64,000 bases of DNA, taken from Pelomonas cellulosilytica. Lineage in GTDB: Bacteria > Pseudomonadota > Gammaproteobacteria > Burkholderiales > Burkholderiaceae_C. Position numbers and translations under genes: made by a program. Numbering within the stretch: position 1 is the stretch's first letter; each line of letters begins with the position of its first letter. The notes under the pieces are model-generated. The model saw only the letters and a program-made list of their open reading frames with translations. It ran no database searches and was not told where the DNA came from. Location of the stretch: positions 124,001 to 188,000 of the forward strand of contig NZ_JAJTWU010000003.1 in assembly GCF_021353265.1 (NCBI RefSeq). The letters run 5' to 3'. Shown one piece after another: positions 1 through 8,987 of this stretch.

Positions 1-1589
1 GTGGGCGCGGTGTCGAGCACGACGAAGGCACTGCGGCCCTCGCTGACGATGCGCGAGAAGGCGTGGAAGACGGCCACCTCTTCCGTGCAGGGCGATTTCA
101 GGTCTTCCAGCAGCAGCGCCTGCTCGGCCGCGTCGAGCTTGGGTGACCTGGCCGCCATGATCTTGTCGATGTAGCGCTGCGTCTCGACCTTCGGGTTGAT
201 GCGGCTCACGTTCAAGCCCGCCACATCGCCGGCCAAGGTCGAGGCCAGGTGGGCCGCCGGATCGGTCGTGCTGAGGTGCACGGTCTTGCCCCGCGCGACC
301 AGCCCCAGGGCCAGCGCCGCCGCGACCGTCGTCTTGCCGACGCCGCCCTTGCCCATCACCATGATCAGCCCGTGCCCGGCGGCGGCCAGTTCGTCGGCCA
401 GCGCGTCAAGGCCCAGGAGCTGGCTGCGGGCTTCCACGGCCGAAGTCGTGCGCGGCGCGATCGGGCCGGCATCGGGGGTCAGCAGTGCGCGCAACGCGGG
501 GAGGCCGACCGTGTCGAAAGCCCGCAGCAGCACGCGGTCCTGCGGCAGCGCACGCAGCGTTGCTGGCATCGCGTCCAGCGCCTGCTGCCCCAGGTCTTCG
601 ATGGCGCGGGCCACGGCGTCGCTGCGCTCACTGGCATGGAACACGCCGTTGATGGCCAGCCGCTGGTTGTGCAAGCCCAGCTCATGCAGCTCAGCCGAGG
701 TGTGCGCCGCTTCATTGATCGCGCCCTTGTCGGGCCGCGTCACCAAAATGACGGTAGTCTGGGCCGGGTCGCTCAGCGCTTCCAGCGCCGCCTTGAAGCG
801 CTCCTCCTGCATCTTCAGCCCCGAATGAGGGCCCAGGCAGGAGGCGCCTCGGTCGTTGCCGTCGAGAAATCCGCTCCAGGCCTTGGGCAGGCTCAGCAGC
901 CGCAGCGTGTGGCCGGTCGGCGCGGTGTCGAAGACGATGTGATCGAAGCGCCCGTCCTTGTCGGACAGCAGCGCGGCGAACTCGTCGAACGAGGCGATCT
1001 CGGTGGTGCAGGCGCCGGACAGCTGCTCGCGCACCGTGGAGAGTTCGGTGTCGCTGGCGCCAGTGCCCATCTGCGCCAGCACCCGCTGCCGGTAGGACTC
1101 GGCCGCCGTGTCGGGGTCGATGTTCAATACGGACAACCCCGGCGCGCCGGGCACCGGCGTTGGACTGTTGCGCAGCTCGACGCCCAGCATCTCATCGAGG
1201 TTGGAGGCCGCATCGGTGCTCACCAGCAGCACCTTCTTGCCGCCATCGGCCAGCGTCAGTGCGGCGGCGGTGGACAGCGAGGTCTTGCCAACGCCGCCCT
1301 TGCCGGTGAAGAACAGGTGCCGCGTGGCCTGGGTCAGGAAGCCGGGCGCCTGCGCGGCCGGCGTCAACCAGGCTCGCACCTCGGCATGCGAGGGCAGCCC
1401 GCCGCTGTGCACGGCCCGGCCGTCGATGACGACCGCCGGCGTCGCGCTGACGCCGTAACCCAGGATGGTGTCGTGATCCTCGACCTTGATGACCTCGACC
1501 TCGGCGCCCTGATCCTTCGCCACCCGCTCGATCATCGCGATGGTGGCGTGGCATTTGCTGCAACCCGAACCTAGAACCTTGATCTGCAT
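1..1589 (-). CDS. ArsA/GET3-type ATPase with N-terminal thioredoxin-like domain (partial)
   Basis: The gene reads leftwards and runs off the window edge, so the C-terminus is missing. The first ~75 residues form a small thioredoxin-like fold of the 'redox-active disulfide protein' type, with CSKC at residues 10-13. Two ArsA-type ATPase halves follow: the first P-loop GKGGVGKT is at residues 96-103 and the second at about 413-420, each with a DTAPTGH-type switch region (the second reaches the window edge). The ATG at 1589 has an AGGAGGT ribosome-binding site four bases upstream and lies 10 bases after the P-type ATPase stop. Classical ArsA energises arsenite export, but no arsB, arsC or arsR is visible here. 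The context (dehydrogenase, acyl-CoA synthetase/GNAT, cation ATPase) suggests a stress role instead. The domain fusion is seen directly; the function is inferred. Confidence 0.85.
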   Translation of the reverse strand, partial: MQIKVLGSGCSKCHATIAMIERVAKDQGAEVEVIKVEDHDTILGYGVSATPAVVIDGRAVHSGGLPSHAEVRAWLTPAAQAPGFLTQATRHLFFTGKGGVGKTSLSTAAALTLADGGKKVLLVSTDAASNLDEMLGVELRNSPTPVPGAPGLSVLNIDPDTAAESYRQRVLAQMGTGASDTELSTVREQLSGACTTEIASFDEFAALLSDKDGRFDHIVFDTAPTGHTLRLLSLPKAWSGFLDGNDRGASCLGPHSGLKMQEERFKAALEALSDPAQTTVILVTRPDKGAINEAAHTSAELHELGLHNQRLAINGVFHASERSDAVARAIEDLGQQALDAMPATLRALPQDRVLLRAFDTVGLPALRALLTPDAGPIAPRTTSAVEARSQLLGLDALADELAAAGHGLIMVMGKGGVGKTTVAAALALGLVARGKTVHLSTTDPAAHLASTLAGDVAGLNVSRINPKVETQRYIDKIMAARSPKLDAAEQALLLEDLKSPCTEEVAVFHAFSRIVSEGRSAFVVLDTAP

Positions 1590-1599
1590 TGGGACCTCC

Positions 1600-4404
1600 T
1601 CATGCTGGGCGGAAAGACTGCTTGACTCGCACCACCGCCTTGCGCAGCTCGCCCACCCACAACACGCCACTCGCCATCCCCACGCACACAGCCCACTGCT
1701 GCAAGCTCAACGGCGCGGTGCCAAATGCCAGGTTCAGCGGCGGGAAGTGAACCACCGCCACCTGCAACAGCGCCGACAGCATGATCGCGCCCCACAGCCA
1801 GCGGTTGACGAACAAGTTGCGGAAGGCGCTGGCCGTCTCCGACCGGGCGTTGAAGCAGTTGAACAGCTGCGCCAGCACCAGCACCGTGAAGCCCGCCGTA
1901 CGCGCGGTGGCGAGGTCACCCTCCCCTGTAATCAAGCCGCCGGGCAGGTAGAGGTCAATCGTTGCCAGCGTGGCGAGCGCCATCGTCAGGCCCGTCCACA
2001 CCACGCCCCACAGCATGGGCGCGTCGATGGCGCGCTCGTCCGGCCGGCGCGGCGGGCGGGCCATCACGTCTTCGGTCTGCGGGTCCACGCCCATGGCCAG
2101 CGCGGGGCCGGAGTCGGTGATGAGGTTGATCCACAGGATCTGCGTCGCCAGCAGTGGCAGCACCAGCTCCTCGCCTGCGCCGGCACCCAGGCCGATCACG
2201 CTGGCGCCGACGACGCCGAGGAAGACGGTCAGCACTTCGCCCATGTTGGACGACAGCAGGTAGCGCAGGAACTTGCGGATGTTGTCGAACAGCGCGCGGC
2301 CCTCGCGCACGGCGTCGACGATGGAGGCGAAGTTGTCGTCGGCCAGGATCATCTTGGCCGCTTCCTTCGTCACCTCGGTGCCGGTCTGACCCATGGCCAC
2401 GCCGATGTCGGCAGCCTTCAGCGCCGGGGCGTCGTTAACGCCGTCTCCCGTCATCGCGACGACGCTGCCGTCGGCCTGCAACGCGGCCACGATGCGCAGC
2501 TTGTGCGCCGGGGCGACGCGGGCGTAGACCGAGACGGTGCGCACGGCGTTGGCAAAGCCGGCGGCGTCCAGCCCGTCCAGTTCCGCACCCGTGAGCGCCG
2601 GGCCGCATGGCTCGATGATGCCGAGGTCGGCGGCGATGTGGGCCGCCGTGCGCGGGTGGTCGCCGGTGATCATGATGACGCGGATACCGGCGCGCCGTGC
2701 CTGCGCGATAGCCTCACCCGCTTCCGGTCGCGGCGGGTCGATCATGCCGACCGTGCCGGCGTAGATGAGCCGGTGCTCCAGGCCTTCGGCGAGCGCCGGA
2801 TCTTCGGCATCGGACAGCGGCCGGTAGGCCACGGCCAGAGTGCGCAGGGCCGCGCTGGACAGGCGGTCCACATCGGCCAGCACACGCGCCCGCGCCGCAT
2901 CGTCCAGCGCGATGACTGCCGTGCCCACGCGCTGCCGGTCGCAGCGCTTGAGCAGCACGTCGGGCGCGCCCTTGGTGACGACGACGTGGGCACCGGCCTG
3001 CTCATGGTCGCGCTCGACGGTGGACATCATCTTGCGGTCGGAGCTGAACGGCACTTCGGCCACCCGCTCGAAGCGCCGCTGCCGCCGCTCGTCGACGCCC
3101 AGCTTGCGCTCGGCGACGAGGAAGGCCGCCTCGGTGGCGTCGCCCTGGATCTCCCACTCGCCACCCGCGCCCTGGCGCAGGTCGGCATTGCCCGCCAGGC
3201 TGCCGCCGCTGAGCACGACGATGGCCTCGGCGCGCGCCGGGCCGTCGGCCAGCGGGCGGCCGTGCAACTCGACCGCGCCGTCGGGCGCGTAGCCGACGCC
3301 GGTGACGTGGGTCTCGCCCGAGGCCGTGACGATGCGCTCGATGGTCATCTCCGAGCGCGTCAGCGTGCCGGTCTTGTCGGTGCAAATGACCGAGGCCGAG
3401 CCCAGCGTCTCGACCGACGACAGCTGCTTGACGACCGCGTTCTTGCGGGCCATGCGCTGCACGCCCAGCGCCAGCACGACGGACAGGATGGCCGGCAGGC
3501 CCTCGGGCACGGCGGCCACCGCCAACGACACGCCCAGCAGCAGCACGGTGAACACCACGGCCGCAGAGCGCACGTCACTGAGCAGCAGCAGCGTCGCGAC
3601 GATCACCACCGCGATGACGACGACCGCGATGCCCAACACTCGGCCGATGCGCACCACTTCCTTTTGCAGCGGTGTCGGCTGCTCGGTCGATGACTCCAGC
3701 ATGCGGGCGATGGCGCCCACCTCGGTGGCCATGCCGGTGGCGGTGACGACGGCAAGACCTGTCCCCTGCGCCACGGCGCTGCCCTTGAACACCATGTTGA
3801 GCCGGTCGGCCAGCGGCGCGGGCGCGGCGAGCGGCGCCGGGCCCTTCAGCACGGCCTCGCTCTCGCCGGTGAGTGACGCCTCCTGGATGAGCAGGCCGGC
3901 GCAGCGCAGCAGCCGCGCATCGGCGCCGACGGCATCGCCCTCGGCCAGCACCAGCAGGTCGCCGCGCACCAGGCCATCACTAGTGATGCGCAGCGGCGCG
4001 CCGTCGCGCAGCACCGCCGAGGTGGCCGCCGTCATGCGCGCCAGCGCGGCCACCGCGTTGGCCGCGCGCGCCTCCTGGGCAAAGCCGAGCACGGCGTTCA
4101 GCACCACCACCAGGGCGATGACGATGGCGTCGACCGGCCAGCCAGCGCGGCCCTCCAACGCCCAGGCAACGAGCGCAATGACGACCGCGACGAGCAGCAG
4201 GTAGACCAGCGGGTCTTGCAGCTGCGCCAGCAGCCGGCGCCAGGCCGGCGTGGGTGGCTTGGCGCGCAGGCTGTTGGGGCCGTCGGCGGCCAGGCGGCGT
4301 GCGGCCTCGGCGGCAGTGAGGCCGCGCTCGGCGTCGGTGCCGAGCCGGGCCGCGAGGTCCGCTGCGCTGCCGAGCGAGGGATCGACAGCGGGCGAAGGCG
4401 TCAT
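1600..4404 (-). CDS. P2-type cation-transporting ATPase (Ca2+-ATPase/PMR1-like)
   Basis: The 934-residue protein has the whole P-type ATPase architecture: an N-terminal cation ATPase domain, a TGES actuator loop, PEGLPA in the M4 helix, the phosphorylation motif DKTGTLT with Asp at residue 343, a GDGVNDAP hinge, and a C-terminal membrane bundle containing WINLITDSGPAL. PEGLP in M4 and the N/TD residues in M6 are typical of P2A calcium-type pumps rather than heavy-metal P1B pumps, and no CPC motif is present. The start ATG overlaps the stop of the upstream synthetase/GNAT gene as ATGA, so translation is probably coupled. The transported ion cannot be fixed from sequence; Ca2+ (or Mn2+) export is most likely. 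Confidence 0.9.
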   Translation of the reverse strand: MTPSPAVDPSLGSAADLAARLGTDAERGLTAAEAARRLAADGPNSLRAKPPTPAWRRLLAQLQDPLVYLLLVAVVIALVAWALEGRAGWPVDAIVIALVVVLNAVLGFAQEARAANAVAALARMTAATSAVLRDGAPLRITSDGLVRGDLLVLAEGDAVGADARLLRCAGLLIQEASLTGESEAVLKGPAPLAAPAPLADRLNMVFKGSAVAQGTGLAVVTATGMATEVGAIARMLESSTEQPTPLQKEVVRIGRVLGIAVVVIAVVIVATLLLLSDVRSAAVVFTVLLLGVSLAVAAVPEGLPAILSVVLALGVQRMARKNAVVKQLSSVETLGSASVICTDKTGTLTRSEMTIERIVTASGETHVTGVGYAPDGAVELHGRPLADGPARAEAIVVLSGGSLAGNADLRQGAGGEWEIQGDATEAAFLVAERKLGVDERRQRRFERVAEVPFSSDRKMMSTVERDHEQAGAHVVVTKGAPDVLLKRCDRQRVGTAVIALDDAARARVLADVDRLSSAALRTLAVAYRPLSDAEDPALAEGLEHRLIYAGTVGMIDPPRPEAGEAIAQARRAGIRVIMITGDHPRTAAHIAADLGIIEPCGPALTGAELDGLDAAGFANAVRTVSVYARVAPAHKLRIVAALQADGSVVAMTGDGVNDAPALKAADIGVAMGQTGTEVTKEAAKMILADDNFASIVDAVREGRALFDNIRKFLRYLLSSNMGEVLTVFLGVVGASVIGLGAGAGEELVLPLLATQILWINLITDSGPALAMGVDPQTEDVMARPPRRPDERAIDAPMLWGVVWTGLTMALATLATIDLYLPGGLITGEGDLATARTAGFTVLVLAQLFNCFNARSETASAFRNLFVNRWLWGAIMLSALLQVAVVHFPPLNLAFGTAPLSLQQWAVCVGMASGVLWVGELRKAVVRVKQSFRPA

Positions 4405-7063
4405 GCGGGCGCCGCTTTCGTCGTCAAGTCCAGCACATAGCGCAAGGTCTCATGGTCCGACCCCGCCTGATCGAGCGTGAAGCCGCCCTGCGTCGCCAGC
4501 TCGCGCATGCCGGTGTTCTCGCGCAGCACCATGGCCACCACGCGCTGGGTGCCGTGGCCGCGCAGGTAGGCCACCATCTTGTCGAGCAGGCGCTGGCCCA
4601 GGCCCTGCCCTTGCAGCTCGGTCGCCAGGATGATGGCGAACTCGGCCTCGACGTTGTCGGGGTCGGCCATGGCGCGCACGACACCGAGCGTGCGCTGCAC
4701 GCCGTCGGGCTGGGCCTCCATGACGACAAAAGCCATCTCGCGGTCGTAGTCGATCTGCACCAGGCGGGCCAACTCGCTGCGCGGCAGCTCGCGGCGCGTG
4801 GTGAAGAAGCGAAGGCGGATGTCCTCCGGTGCCAGCTGTTCGGCGAAGGCGAGGTGCCGCGCCTCGTCCTCGGGCCGGATAGCTGCCGGCCCTGCCAGGC
4901 CCAGGTCTCGGCGAGTTCCGCCGGGTAGGGCTGGATGGCGAAGCGCGCCGCGCCCACGCTCGTTGCGGGCAGCACACGCAGCCGGGCGTCCAGCGCGATG
5001 ACGCCGTCGCCGTCGGCCAGCAGCGGGTTGATGTCCAGCTCGGCCAGCTCCGGCAGGTCGACCAGCATCTGCGACACGGTCACCAGCACGTCGCAGATGG
5101 CGGTCATGCGTGCAGGCGCATGGTCGCGGTAGCCGGCCAGCAGCCGGGCCACGCGGGTGCCGGCCACCAGCTCGCGCGCCAGCACGCGGTTCAGCGGCGG
5201 CAGGCCGATGGCGCGGTCGGCCATCACCTTCACCGCCGTGCCGCCCTGGCCGAACAGGATGACCGGGCCGAACACCGGGTCCACGCTGGCGCCGACGATC
5301 AGCTCCTGCGCATGCGGCCGGCTCACCATCGCCTGCACGGTGAACCCGCTGATGCGGGCTAGTGGCTTGACCGAGTGCACCCGCGCCAGCATCTGGTCGG
5401 CGGCCTGCCGCAGCGCCGCAGCGTCGGCCAGCGCCAGCACGACGCCGCCCACATCGGACTTGTGGCTGATGTCGGGCGACAGGATCTTCAAGGCAACGGG
5501 GTAGCCGATGCTGGCTGCGGCAGGCACCGCCTCGCCGGCCGAGGGGCCGACGGCGACCGTGGGCACGACCGGGATGCCATAGGCCTGCAACACGGCCTTG
5601 GCCTCCAGCTCGTCGAGCATCTCGCGGCCAGCGGCGATTGCCGCCTCGACGACGGCGCGCGCGGCCGCGCGATCCGCCGGCCCGGCCTCGCTGGCGGTCG
5701 GCGCCTCGCTGAGCAGAGCCTGGTTGCCGGCGTAGCGGGCCAGCATGGAGAACGCGCGCACGGCTTCCTCGGGCGTGTCGTAGCCGGCCACGCCTGCGCC
5801 CTCGAACGTGCGCCGCGCCTCGGCCACACCGGCGTCGCCCAGCCAGCAGCTCATCAGCCGGCCGGCGGCCTCGCGCGCCAGCGGGGCGCAGGCCAGCGCA
5901 ATGTCCTCGCTGCGCACGATGGCCGTGGGCGCGTGCATGAACAGCACCGTGCCGATGTCGGGGTCGTCGAGCAGCGTGCGCAGCGTGGCGGTGTAGCGCT
6001 CGACCGGCGCGTCGCCAATGATGTCGACGGGGTTGCCGCGCGACCAGGTGGGCGGCAGCACGGCGTCGAGCTTGCCGCGCAGCGCGTCGCTCAACGGCGG
6101 CAGCTCCACGCCGGTCAGCGCGGCGGCATCGGCCGCCATGACGCCGGGGCCGCCGCCGTTGGTCATCAGCGTCAGCCCGCGCTGTGGACTGCCGCGGAAA
6201 TGCGCCAGCGTCTCGGCCGCCATGAACAGGTCTTGCAGCGTGTCCACGCGCAGCATGCCGGCGCGGCTGATGGCGGCGTCTATGACCACGTCCGACCCCG
6301 CCAGCGCGCCGGTGTGCGAGGCCGCAGCCTGCAAGCCGTTGCCGGCGCGGCCGGCCTTCACAACGATGACCGGCTTGTTGCGCGCCGCCGCGCGCGCCGC
6401 CGACATGAACTTGCGCGGCGACTCGAGGGACTCCATGTAGAGCAGGATGGCGCGGGTGTTCGGGTCGCTGGCCAAATGGTCCAGCAGGTCGCCGAAGTCC
6501 ACGTCGGCCCGCTCGCCGAGCGACACCATGTGCGAGAAGCCGATGCGCCGCGAGCGCGCCCAGTCCAGCACCGCCGTGACCAGCGCGCCCGACTGCGACA
6601 CGAAGGCGATGTCGCCGGGCAAGGCATCGACATGGGCGAAGCTGGCGTTCAGGCCGATGCGCGGCGACAGCAGGCCCAGGCAGTTGGGGCCCAGCAGGCG
6701 CAGCAGATGCGGCCGGGCGGCTTCCAGCGCGGCCTGCTTCTGGGCAGCGCTGAGGCCGGCCGTCATGACGATGGCGGCGCGCGTGCCCAGCCGTCCCAGC
6801 TCGGCGATGAGGCTGGCCACCGTGTCGGGCGGCGTGCACAGCACCGCCAGGTCGGGCGGCTCGGGGAGATCGCTAACGCGGCGGAGCAGCGCCACACCAT
6901 CAAGCTCGGCGTGCTTCGGGTTGACGCCGAACACGCGGCCCGCGAACGTGCCGGCGCGCAAGTTGCGCCAGACGGTCGCGCCGACGCTGCCGGGGCGGCT
7001 GGAGGCGCCGACCACCACGACCGAGCGCGGTGAGAGAAGCTGGTCGAGGTGGCGGATGCTCAT
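4401..7063 (-). pseudogene. ADP-forming acyl-CoA synthetase/GNAT protein acetyltransferase (Pat-like), frame-disrupted
   Basis: Two reading frames together make one ~885-residue protein. From 7063 the first frame encodes a CoA-binding Rossmann domain, a succinyl-CoA-ligase-like domain and an ATP-grasp domain containing PVALKILSPDISHKSDVGG. Near position 4885 the homology leaves this frame and continues, starting with IRPEDEARHLAFAEQL, in the second frame. That frame encodes a GNAT domain with the acetyl-CoA loop ELQGQGLGQRLL and ends at 4401 in an ATGA overlap with the ATPase start. The offset equals loss of one base. Homologues are Pat-type enzymes that acetylate proteins on lysine, sometimes with acyl-CoA synthetase activity. 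The coupled downstream start argues that the intact gene ended at 4401. Either a recent frameshift or a sequencing error in a G+C-rich stretch could explain the break. Confidence 0.8.
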
Positions 7064-7075
7064 GCAGCTTTCGCG

Positions 7076-8149
7076 TTAGGGAGTGATGGCGACCTTGAGT
7101 ACGCCGTCGCGCTGGTGGCCGAACAGCTCGTAGGCCGCCTCGATGTCGTCGAGCTTGAAGCGGTGGGTCACCATCGCCTCCAGGTTGACGCGCCGCGCGG
7201 CGATGACGGCCATCAACCGGCGCATGCGCTCCTTGCCGCCGGGGCAGAGCGTGGTGACGATTTTGTGGTCGCCCAGTCCAGCTGCAAAGGCGCCGAGCGG
7301 GATGGTCAGGTCCGTCGAATACACGCCCAGGCTGGACAGCGTACCGCCCGGCCGCAGCACGCGCAAGGACGCCTCGAAGGTCTGCTGCGTGCCCAGCGCC
7401 TCGATGGCAACGTCCACGCCGCGGCCATCGGTGAGCCGCATGATTTCTTCCACCGGGTCAACCTTGCTGGCGTCGATGACATGGTCGGCGCCCATCTGCG
7501 TGGCGATGGCCAGGCGGTTGGCGAGCCGGTCGACGCCGATCACCATGGCGGCCCCGCTGAGCTTGGCGCCGGCCGCGGCGCACAGGCCAATGGGGCCTTG
7601 CGCGAACACGGCCACCGTGTCGCCGATGCGCACGCCCGCGCTCTCGGCGCCGCTGAAGCCGGTGGACATGATGTCGGGGCACATCAGCACCTGCTCGTCG
7701 GTCAGCGAGTCGGGCACGGGCGCCAGGTTGGCCATGGCATCGGGCACCAGCACGTACTCGGCCTGGCAGCCGTCGATGGTGTTGCCGAACTTCCAGCCGC
7801 CCATGGCCTTGAAGCCGTGCTTGGTGCCGGCACCGTCCTGCGAACCGCAACCGCACAGGCAGGCGGTGCTCCAGCCGCTGGGCGTGATGGCGCCGGCGAT
7901 GACGCGCTGGCCCTCGCGGTAGCCGCGCACGCCGGAGCCCAGCTTCTCGAGGACGCCCACGGGCTCGTGGCCGATGGTCAGGCCGCGCTCGACCGGGTAC
8001 TCGCCCTTGAGGATGTGGATGTCGGTGCCGCAGATGGTTGTCGTGGTGATGCGGATCAACGCGTCCTGCGGGCCGACCTCGGGCATGGGCTTGTCGGCGA
8101 GCACGATGCGCCCGGGCTCGACGAAGACAGCGGCTTTCATCATGACCAT
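7076..8149 (-). CDS. Zinc-dependent medium-chain alcohol dehydrogenase
   Basis: This is a medium-chain dehydrogenase/reductase of about 357 residues. Catalytic zinc ligands are visible as Cys40 (TICGTD) and His61-Glu62 (IGHEPVG), and a Rossmann fold follows with GPIGL and a GVDRLANR segment. The usual four-cysteine structural-zinc lobe is absent; instead there is a short ACLCGCGSQDG insert near residue 100. I chose the ATG at 8149 (MVMMKAA) because GGAGG lies five bases upstream; an ATG 21 bases further upstream has no such site. It is the first gene of the four-gene operon and ends 12 bases before the synthetase. Secondary-alcohol or aldehyde substrates are plausible but not determined. Confidence 0.88.
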   Translation of the reverse strand: MVMMKAAVFVEPGRIVLADKPMPEVGPQDALIRITTTTICGTDIHILKGEYPVERGLTIGHEPVGVLEKLGSGVRGYREGQRVIAGAITPSGWSTACLCGCGSQDGAGTKHGFKAMGGWKFGNTIDGCQAEYVLVPDAMANLAPVPDSLTDEQVLMCPDIMSTGFSGAESAGVRIGDTVAVFAQGPIGLCAAAGAKLSGAAMVIGVDRLANRLAIATQMGADHVIDASKVDPVEEIMRLTDGRGVDVAIEALGTQQTFEASLRVLRPGGTLSSLGVYSTDLTIPLGAFAAGLGDHKIVTTLCPGGKERMRRLMAVIAARRVNLEAMVTHRFKLDDIEAAYELFGHQRDGVLKVAITP

Positions 8150-8675
8150 GCGAACCTCCAAATGACGCAACGCGCCCGGAAGAGCCCAGGACGTGAGGGC
8201 ACCCTACGCCGATGTCAGCGACCGGGTTCAGGTGCAAGCGCTGTCGTCGCGTAGGACAGTGAGCGCAACGCCGTCACCCGCGGCGTTGCTGAACGTTGGT
8301 CCCACGGGGTCAATTTCGGCTTTGGGCACAAAGCCACCATCTAGCCGCGGTATCTGCGAGGCAACTACCGCTGCAAAGCAGACCGCCTCAGCCGCGCGCG
8401 CGATCGTGCGCAGTCTTGAGCCTTGTGCTGCCCTTGCCGACCTCGCTGCGCTACTCGCGATGTGCGGCCACCGCTGACCTTGCATTTTCCCGGGCCTGCT
8501 CCAGGGCGGACTCTATGCGGCTTGTCAGGGCAGTCAGCCTGGTCATTGATCAGCGGTTGCGCGCCTTCCCTTGGCTGCAAACAACAGCTATTCGGGGACC
8601 GAACAAATGCGAGCCCGAGACTGCCCGCATGCAGCTCAAAGCCTGAGGATGCGACGAAACCCTCCGAGACTGTGA
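8150..8675. other. Intergenic region, 526 bases without a supportable gene
   Basis: This gap separates the leftward stress operon from the rightward monooxygenase gene and should hold both promoters. I see no RNA gene, no repeat family and no convincing FNR or sigma-54 site. A short minus-strand frame at 8228-8485 has no recognisable domain or ribosome-binding site. The region is less G+C-rich than the genes around it. Confidence 0.6.
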
Positions 8676-8987
8676 ATGATCATCGTCTTTGGCAATGTGC
8701 AAATCGCCCCGCAGCACATGGAGCAGGCCAGGCGGGTCGCCAACGAGCATGTGCAACGCTCACGGGCCGAGCCCGGCTGTATTTCTCATGCCTTCTACGA
8801 GGATCCAGAGCGGCCGAGCCGGCTTGTGTTTGTGGAAGAGTGGGAGTCCGCGCAGGCGCTGCAGCAGCACTTTGCCGTGCCGGCGTCGGGCGCCTTCGTG
8901 CGTCAGATGGAAGAACTGGCTGCCAGCCCCAGCCATATCAAGCTCTACCAAGCCACCGAGCTGCCCTTTCCCAGGGCCTCGACCTAG
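8676..8987 (+). CDS. Antibiotic biosynthesis monooxygenase (ABM) domain protein
   Basis: The 103-residue protein is a single ABM/YgiN-like ferredoxin-fold domain. It shows an N-terminal beta strand (MIIVFGNVQI), EPGCISHAFYEDPERPSRLVFVEEW in two adjoining segments, and a conserved histidine in the helix ALQQHF. Family members are cofactor-free quinol or phenol oxygenases, or dimeric proteins of unknown role. It is convergent with bchD, and the two stop codons overlap in a CTAG tetramer (8984-8987). Nothing in the sequence ties it functionally to photosynthesis. Confidence 0.85.
   Translation: MIIVFGNVQIAPQHMEQARRVANEHVQRSRAEPGCISHAFYEDPERPSRLVFVEEWESAQALQQHFAVPASGAFVRQMEELAASPSHIKLYQATELPFPRAST

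Noticed and set aside
1540..3693. 717-residue plus-strand open frame
   Set aside because: It is antisense to the P-type ATPase, whose motifs are complete.
8228..8485. Possible 85-residue minus-strand gene
   Set aside because: No ribosome-binding site, no family resemblance, and it lies in a promoter-type gap.
8535..8560. Possible FNR box (TTGATCAGCGG)
   Set aside because: Only one half-site is present; the second ATCAA half is missing.
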